The notes under the pieces are model-generated. The model searched no databases and was not told the DNA's origin. It saw only the letters and a program-made list of their open reading frames with translations. Below, piece after piece: positions 55,899-61,215 of a DNA stretch of 64,000 nt. The stretch's first letter is position 1. The number at the start of each line of letters is the position of its first letter. The translations under genes were made by a program, and so were the position numbers. Location of the stretch: the NCBI RefSeq assembly GCF_000970685.1, contig NZ_LAJB01000007.1:1-64000 (forward strand). The letters are read 5' to 3'. Source of the stretch: Domibacillus indicus (GTDB taxonomy: Bacteria > Bacillota > Bacilli > Bacillales > Domibacillaceae).

Positions 55899-57197
55899 GT
55901 GAATGTTTTATTTGATAATATCGAAACCACCCTGCTAAATATTCTTTTTATTTACTTTAGTTTGACTATGTATTACCAATTTCTTAAAAAGAAAACAAAT
56001 AGATTGGCAGATACTTTAGTCATTATTTTAGTGTGTGGACTTTCGATAATTTTTTTTCAGACCTTTCCTATTATAACTATAAAGGATATTCCCATTGACT
56101 TTCGCCAGATTCCTTTCATTGCGGGGGCATTGTACGGAGGGCGTCGGGTTGCTGTTATATTAACCGGGATTTTACTGGCCTATCGATTTTTTGCAGGCCC
56201 TGACTTTATTACAGCCCTCTGTGTTTATTCACTGCTGCTTCTTTTATTATGTATCGTTATTCCTTTTTACAAAAGTACAGTGAATCTGAGAAAAAAAGCA
56301 TGGATTTCTCTATGTATTTCTGTATTTTTTGTTTTACTTACCACAGCCTTGAATGCACTTTTTCTTCCGCTGGCCATTACCGGAGAAATTCTTCTGTATA
56401 CTTTTGCTTTTTCAACCATTCAAGCGGCAGGAGTGCTGTTTTGTATACTTTTTATTGAAAAAGCAAAAAAGGATTTTATTCTTTCTAACGAAATCGCAAA
56501 GCTGGAAAAGCTAAAAACGGTCAGTACAATAGCCGCGAGTATATCACATGAGATTCGCAATCCTTTAACAGTTACAAAGGGCTTTCTTCAGCTGTTACGT
56601 GACTCTGGCCTCTCAGAGCAGGATAAAGAACATTATATTGTGATTTCACTCGAAGCATTAGAAAAAGCAGAATCCATTATTACTGATTATCTAACCTTTG
56701 CCAAGCCTTCGCTGGAAAATGTGAAGATGCTTGATCTGTTCAAGGAACTAACCAGCATTAAAAATTTTCTGGAACCCTATGCCGCTCTCAATAATGTGAA
56801 AATTGAAATGAGCCTGGAGAAAAACCTGTATGCAGCCGGGGAAAAAGATAAATTTAATCAATGTTTTATAAATATCGCAAAAAATGGAATTGAAGCTATG
56901 CCACAAGGTGGAAATTTAAAAATTAAGCTGAAACGCCTGAAAGAAATTGCTGTAATAACTGTAGAGGATACTGGAATCGGCATGAATAAGGAACAGCTTG
57001 AACGGTTAGGCAGCCCATTTTTTACAACAAAGGATATTGGAACCGGGCTCGGTACAATGGTGGTCTACAGCGTGGTGAAATCTATGGGTGGAGAAATCCA
57101 TATTGAAAGCTGTCCGGGCAAAGGAACAAGCTTTGCCGTCTCTCTTCCAGCCGCTGAAGGAACAGCAGCAAACCACTCTTTCATTATGCGTCTTTAA
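55899..57197 (+). CDS. KinB-like sporulation sensor histidine kinase
   Basis: A 432-residue kinase: six hydrophobic segments of the 5TMR-LYT type (residues 1-200), then HisKA with the phospho-His in SISHEIRNPLT, N box NIAKNGIEAMPQGG, G1 EDTGIGM, F box PFFTTK and G2 GTGLGT. KinB and KinC-type kinases of this design feed the Spo0F-Spo0B-Spo0A phosphorelay. GTG start after CTGGAG. Flanked by two Spo0E genes that would act against it. Confidence 0.88.
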   Translation: MNVLFDNIETTLLNILFIYFSLTMYYQFLKKKTNRLADTLVIILVCGLSIIFFQTFPIITIKDIPIDFRQIPFIAGALYGGRRVAVILTGILLAYRFFAGPDFITALCVYSLLLLLLCIVIPFYKSTVNLRKKAWISLCISVFFVLLTTALNALFLPLAITGEILLYTFAFSTIQAAGVLFCILFIEKAKKDFILSNEIAKLEKLKTVSTIAASISHEIRNPLTVTKGFLQLLRDSGLSEQDKEHYIVISLEALEKAESIITDYLTFAKPSLENVKMLDLFKELTSIKNFLEPYAALNNVKIEMSLEKNLYAAGEKDKFNQCFINIAKNGIEAMPQGGNLKIKLKRLKEIAVITVEDTGIGMNKEQLERLGSPFFTTKDIGTGLGTMVVYSVVKSMGGEIHIESCPGKGTSFAVSLPAAEGTAANHSFIMRL

Positions 57198-57302
57198 AAA
57201 GATAAAAAAAGTTTTTGATATTTTCTTTCGAAAGTATAATTCGGACATATACGGCAAGGCATGTATTGTTTCAAAAAATTTAATGTTTGGAGATGAGTTT
57301 AT

Positions 57303-57818
57303 ATTCAAAAGATAAGTAAAGCTGTTATATATTTGTCTGTGGTGCTTCTTGGTGTCATCGCTTGCTTGTTACTTATCGTGAACCAGTTTGTAACAAACCA
57401 TTCTACAGACGAAGGTCAATCAGTTACAGCTGAACCATCGGAAACTGTACCGAATGAGGAAAAGCAGTCCGCTGCCGCAGAACCGAAAACGGCGGTATCC
57501 GATAAAGAAAACAGCCAGGACAGCCCAATGGAAATGGGAAATAAAAAGGACGTTGAAGAAAAAACGGAAATCGGGAACAATCAAGAAGGATATATGGCTG
57601 ATTGGTTTCAACAGACCAATTCACAAGAAAATGAGAAAACGGCTGCTTCTTCTAAAGGCGAGGTGACTGACCAGGAGAAATCAGATGAGTTGAACAGCGA
57701 AGATAAAGCGGCGGAAACAACTATGGAGCAATCAAATGAAGAAGCTGGTAAGCAGCAATCAATCATTTCGCCTGTTCCCCCAGTGGAACCAGAACAGCCT
57801 TCTTTTTCTGAAAAATAG
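57303..57818 (+). CDS. Single-span membrane protein with acidic extracellular tail
   Basis: One N-terminal span (VVLLGVIACLLLIVNQF in outline), then about 135 residues rich in Glu, Ser, Gln and Thr, of low complexity and probably disordered, ending in a Pro-rich VPPVEPEQP. Start problem: TTG at 57333 has no ribosome binding site; GGAGATGAG (57289-57297) points to an ATT codon at 57303, which also restores a basic N-terminus. Function unknown. Confidence 0.6.
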   Translation: MQKISKAVIYLSVVLLGVIACLLLIVNQFVTNHSTDEGQSVTAEPSETVPNEEKQSAAAEPKTAVSDKENSQDSPMEMGNKKDVEEKTEIGNNQEGYMADWFQQTNSQENEKTAASSKGEVTDQEKSDELNSEDKAAETTMEQSNEEAGKQQSIISPVPPVEPEQPSFSEK

Positions 57819-58069
57819 CTCCTGGTTGGCTAAAAATAAAAAAATACGGCAGAGCCATTCCTGCTGGCGATACAAATTGTGTAAATGGTAATTTTTACAA
57901 TGCATTTTATCAAGAAGCTAATGTTTTGCAAACTATTTTTGGGTAAATATTAATATAGTCTATCTTTTTAATAAAAAGTATCGCAGTGCATTTTTTCTTT
58001 ATCTGCTGTATCAACAACTTGATAATAAAGCGCTGCAGATTATATAAATTGCAGGAAGAAGGTGTTTTT

Positions 58070-58576
58070 ATGGGTTTTTGGAAAGGAGCTGCTTATATTG
58101 CCGGTGGAGCTGCCGCAGCTGCGGCAGCCCCCCTGGCTGCCAGTGCTATTGCGGCTTCCGCAGCGGGAATTGCTATTGCTGGGACTGCGGCGGCCGTGAC
58201 TAGTTCAGCAGCCGCGGCCGGAACCATTGCCGCTGCGGCGGCCACAGCGGCAGGTGCTGCCGCGGCCGGGATCACTACTGCTGCTGGAACAGCTATCGCG
58301 GGAGCAGCTACAGCGGCAGGTGCTGCTGGTGCAGCAGGTGCTGTCACTTCGGCTGCCGGGACCATATCGGGAGCTGCTGCTGCGGCAGGAACAGCAGCAG
58401 CGAGTGCAGCAGGCGTTCTGGGAACCGCTGCGGGTGCTGTTGGAGCTGATATGATTATGAGTACAATTTCTCCCAGAGGAATCAGAAAAAAAGGGTTCAA
58501 AACAGCAGCACGCGGCGTAAAAGAAATATACAAATCCCGGGAAAATACTCGAGTCGGTAATGAAAATCAAAGTTAA
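58070..58576 (+). CDS. Alanine/glycine-rich hydrophobic low-complexity protein
   Basis: 168 residues; residues about 12-135 consist almost wholly of Ala, Gly, Thr, Ser, Ile and Val in short A-rich runs with many small-xxx-small spacings, followed by a basic tail (RGIRKKGFKTAARGVKEIYKS). ATG 58070 after AGGAAGAAGG. Local GC is far above the flanks. Could be glycine-zipper-like membrane or assembly-prone spore protein; nothing recognised. Confidence 0.6.
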   Translation: MGFWKGAAYIAGGAAAAAAAPLAASAIAASAAGIAIAGTAAAVTSSAAAAGTIAAAAATAAGAAAAGITTAAGTAIAGAATAAGAAGAAGAVTSAAGTISGAAAAAGTAAASAAGVLGTAAGAVGADMIMSTISPRGIRKKGFKTAARGVKEIYKSRENTRVGNENQS

Positions 58577-58585
58577 GCAGAAAAG

Positions 58586-58622
58586 AAAAGCCGTGCCAGT
58601 ACATTAACTGATACGGCTTTTC
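58586..58622 (+). terminator. Terminator of Ala/Gly-rich gene
   Basis: Stem AAAAGCCGT/ACGGCTTTT with a 16-nt loop. Confidence 0.65.
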
Positions 58623-58707
58623 CATTGCTTAAGCTGCACTTTTATGAATCTGGATAAAGAGGTTTTTTCATCCATTGCATATCAGCAGTTATGCGCATTG
58701 CTGCTCG

Positions 58708-58953
58708 TTATCTTTCCTGTATAAACTTTACCACGTCATATCCGCACTTATTACAAACCATTAAATGAGGACAAATCTGGTCTTTTGCTGTATTGGGATA
58801 TCCATCACCCATCTTTACCGTTTCTTCATCATTATAATGGCCATAAGGATCTAAAAAATCCGACACCTTGCCCGAGTCGTCTAATCGAGAATTACATGCC
58901 GGACAATATATTTCTAATACTTTTAATGAATTGCATAAAGGACACATTGCCAT
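58708..58953 (-). CDS. Zinc-ribbon protein
   Basis: 81 residues with four CxxC knuckles: CPLC, CPAC, then a lone C-P-H and CNKC near the C-terminus (MVCNKCGYDVV). The start at 58953 has AAAGGAG. Function unknown. Confidence 0.7.
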   Translation of the reverse strand: MAMCPLCNSLKVLEIYCPACNSRLDDSGKVSDFLDPYGHYNDEETVKMGDGYPNTAKDQICPHLMVCNKCGYDVVKFIQER

Positions 58954-59324
58954 ACGTTTCACTCCTTTCAGCTTTAAAATTTATTATCTATTATTTTCTG
59001 GATACTATGTAACATCATAAAAAGTTAAATCGTTCTGTTTTTTATACAGTTCAAGTTGAGGAAAGAATCTAAGATCGAATGCTCCATGACAGATGCTTAG
59101 TCAAATACGGTAAAACTTTTCCCTCGACAATAAGCCACAGCAGTATAGGTCCTTTCTCTTCAGCGGCAGCAGCCGCCTGGCACATTATCTAAAATGCCTT
59201 CACGCTCAATAGCAGTTCGGCCCTTAAACCTTTTACTATATCCTTCTTCAGCTAAGCATTTTCTTTCTTTAAAATAAAATTGATAAAAGGACATCGTTTT
59301 CTGTTTTATTTCTTATAAAACAAA
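58954..59324. other. Gene-free stretch
   Basis: No supported ORF, repeat or promoter was seen. Confidence 0.35.
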
Positions 59325-59361
59325 AGTTTTAAAAGCTTGTCTATCGGGCATACTTTAAACA

Positions 59362-59433
59362 GGTGCATATTACGACTGCGGTACTTAACCAGATTTTCAA
59401 GACCTCATGGCACCTGTGAGGTCTTCCTTTTAA
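59362..59433 (+). ncRNA. Candidate small RNA unit G
   Basis: GTTTT (about 59325), 15 nt, GGGCATACTT as a promoter candidate, then a terminator AAGACCTCA/TGTGAGGTCTT. A second weak hairpin (CCCAGG/CCTGG plus T5) follows at about 59452-59477. Confidence 0.35.
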
Positions 59434-59594
59434 AATAGAGGTGTGAGAACCCAGGGTTGGTCCTGGCTTTTTAAATTTCTTTTTTCACCTAATCTAATTT
59501 AATCTCCGGTAATCCTTTAGCGTTTTTTCCCTGGACAGTGATTTGCTTCCTGCTCCTTTTTTTGTAAAAAAGCTGCAATTCCTCAAAAAAATCA

Positions 59595-59623
59595 TTTCAA
59601 TTTCGAGATAAACATTCTATAAT
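59595..59623 (+). promoter_or_regulatory. Promoter of Spo0E paralog 2
   Basis: TTTCAA, 17 nt, TATAAT, the same as at 55365. Confidence 0.7.
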
Positions 59624-59660
59624 TTGCCTAATATGTTTATTTGCATACAGGGGGAATACT

Positions 59661-59825
59661 ATGACTTATGCCCAGGATACTTTTTGTGATTTGCTTGATC
59701 GCATTGAGCAGATTCGACAACTTATGATTACTTCTGGCCTGCAGTATGGTCTTAGCAGTCCTGAAACAGTACGATATAGCGAGCAGTTAGATGAGCTGAT
59801 TCTTTGGTATCAGCTTCAGTGCTGA
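59661..59825 (+). CDS. Spo0E-family phosphatase, paralog 2
   Basis: 54 residues, near-identical to the protein at 55431 (shared YAQ..FCDLL, GLQYGL.SPET, RYSEQLDELIL). ATG after CAGGGGGAA. The promoter and leader are duplicated with it, which indicates a recent local duplication around the KinB-like kinase region. Confidence 0.8.
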   Translation: MTYAQDTFCDLLDRIEQIRQLMITSGLQYGLSSPETVRYSEQLDELILWYQLQC

Positions 59826-59974
59826 AGGAAGAGCAGCAAGTAAAAGTTACGTTCCTTTCAGCATTGATGTTTTTTCCGCCCTCTCAAGAAAAAGCCGTAA
59901 ACGTTGAATCTTTAGAAGAATAATGATTCAGTAATTTTTTGTATAAATTTTCATTAGCCGGAGCATACTGATAT

Positions 59975-60047
59975 TGTTAGTTTGAATACCCACTCCTACT
60001 TCAGTCGAAGTCATTCTTCAGCCAGATCCCCCTCTGGCTGTTTTTTT
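59975..60047 (+). ncRNA. Candidate small RNA unit B (CUCCU type)
   Basis: GTATA (59941-59945), 14 nt, GGAGCATACT (59960-59969); RNA core CACTCCTACTTCAGTCGAAGTC; terminator CAGCCAGA..TCTGGCTG plus T7. Similarity to unit A (30853) extends past the terminator (TTGCAGC.TCCAG). Confidence 0.55.
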
Positions 60048-60230
60048 ATAAAATCTCCGCATCGCTCATTCTTTGCAGCCTCCAGTTCTCATCAAAACTT
60101 TTCCCTTCTTTATTTAACTTTTTAAGCACATTAAATTTAAAATGCTAATTGTGAATTTCCGGGCTAACCGTTTATACATAAAAGTCCATATCCGAATACC
60201 TTAAAGTAACCCTTTAAAGGAGGCTTACGA

Positions 60231-60584
60231 GTGATTATGGATGAAACGTTGAAAGATCTTTTGGCCAAGGCTAACTTGTATGGCTTGCTGGCAAAAAAAT
60301 ATGAATATGTGGACCCGCAGAAGCACATGCATTTTTATCAAAAACACTTTCATCACGTAATGCGGGTTGAACAGCATTATATGATGCTTGAAGGACGCAG
60401 TCATGTTCCCACAAGGAATCCTAAAGGATGTGGATGCAATAGTGCTCCCCGGCTGATGCCTGAGGAACATAATAACGCTCCTCATATGATGCCCGAGGGC
60501 TATAACAATGCCCCTCACATGATGATGGCAGAGGGCTATAATAATGCTTCCCACATAATGCCCGGGCAGTTTCCAATGTATTAA
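60231..60584 (+). CDS. His/Met-rich repeat protein, possible coat protein
   Basis: 117 residues. N-half helical and His-rich (HMHFYQKHFHHVMRVEQHYM), a Cys pair CGC, then three copies of a unit N-N-A-(P/S)-H-(M/I)-M spaced 12-14 residues. GTG start 7 nt after AAAGGAGG. Composition recalls His/Tyr-rich spore coat or metal-binding proteins; no family recognised. Confidence 0.6.
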   Translation: MIMDETLKDLLAKANLYGLLAKKYEYVDPQKHMHFYQKHFHHVMRVEQHYMMLEGRSHVPTRNPKGCGCNSAPRLMPEEHNNAPHMMPEGYNNAPHMMMAEGYNNASHIMPGQFPMY

Positions 60585-60590
60585 TTCTTT

Positions 60591-60618
60591 TAAGAAGTCG
60601 TTTTTACGGCTTCTTTTT
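60591..60618 (+). terminator. Terminator of His/Met-rich gene
   Basis: Stem AAGAAGTCG/CGGCTTCTT with T5. Confidence 0.75.
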
Positions 60619-60799
60619 AGGTAACAAACGATTTTTGCTTTTTCTTCTTTGCGACTGTTCCAGTACTTTACAACCTTTCTCAGGAGCCGAAATCCTTGGA
60701 AATTTGGCTTCATCTTCAACCTTGATAATGACCGAATTCTGGAGCACCTGATAAAAAGATGAATTGAGTTTTACTTGACCATGTAATAATTTGATCCTT

Positions 60800-60832
60800 C
60801 AAACAATAGGATTAGGTTATAACAATTGTTTG
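60800..60832 (+). promoter_or_regulatory. Inverted repeat touching a ribosome binding site
   Basis: CAAACAAT/ATTGTTTG, 8 bp with a 17-nt loop, ending exactly where GGAGG begins. Could be an operator or an RNA hairpin that affects initiation. Confidence 0.4.
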
Positions 60833-60844
60833 GAGGTACACCAA

Positions 60845-61126
60845 ATGCTTACTGAAAAATTCGATCTAGAAACCCTTTATGAAGTAAGAAAAAAATTATA
60901 TGAAATTCAAGAATGGTCTTTTGATCAAAAAAACGATCATCAGGAGCTCTATCATATCATTGATGGCCTATGCCGGGTTGCAAACATGTACAATGACGTT
61001 GTAGTACAAGCCATCAGGGATAATGAAATTTTCACAGCAGATCCTCAGCGTTACATTGAGAATAAGCTGAAAGCGTCGTATCACGCGTATGAAAATAAAA
61101 AAACTAATCAAAAGTCCTTTTACTAA
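60845..61126 (+). CDS. Small unknown helical protein
   Basis: 93 residues, helical and soluble (FDLETLYEVRKKLYEIQEW; LCRVANMYNDVVVQAIRDN). ATG 60845 after TTTGGAGG. No family recognised. Confidence 0.6.
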   Translation: MLTEKFDLETLYEVRKKLYEIQEWSFDQKNDHQELYHIIDGLCRVANMYNDVVVQAIRDNEIFTADPQRYIENKLKASYHAYENKKTNQKSFY

Positions 61127-61137
61127 GGGCTTTTGTT
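61109..61137 (+). terminator. Terminator of helical protein gene
   Basis: Stem AAAAGTCC/GGGCTTTT overlapping the stop codon. Confidence 0.6.
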
Positions 61138-61177
61138 ATTATGTTTTTAATCTGCACAAATTCTATCTATTAAACAG

Positions 61178-61215
61178 AGAACCGTATCAGCTTTATAGCT
61201 GATACGGTTCCTTTA
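61178..61215 (-). terminator. Terminator of helicase gene
   Basis: A 13-bp stem GAACCGTATCAGC/GCTGATACGGTTC that includes the last codons of the helicase. Confidence 0.75.
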
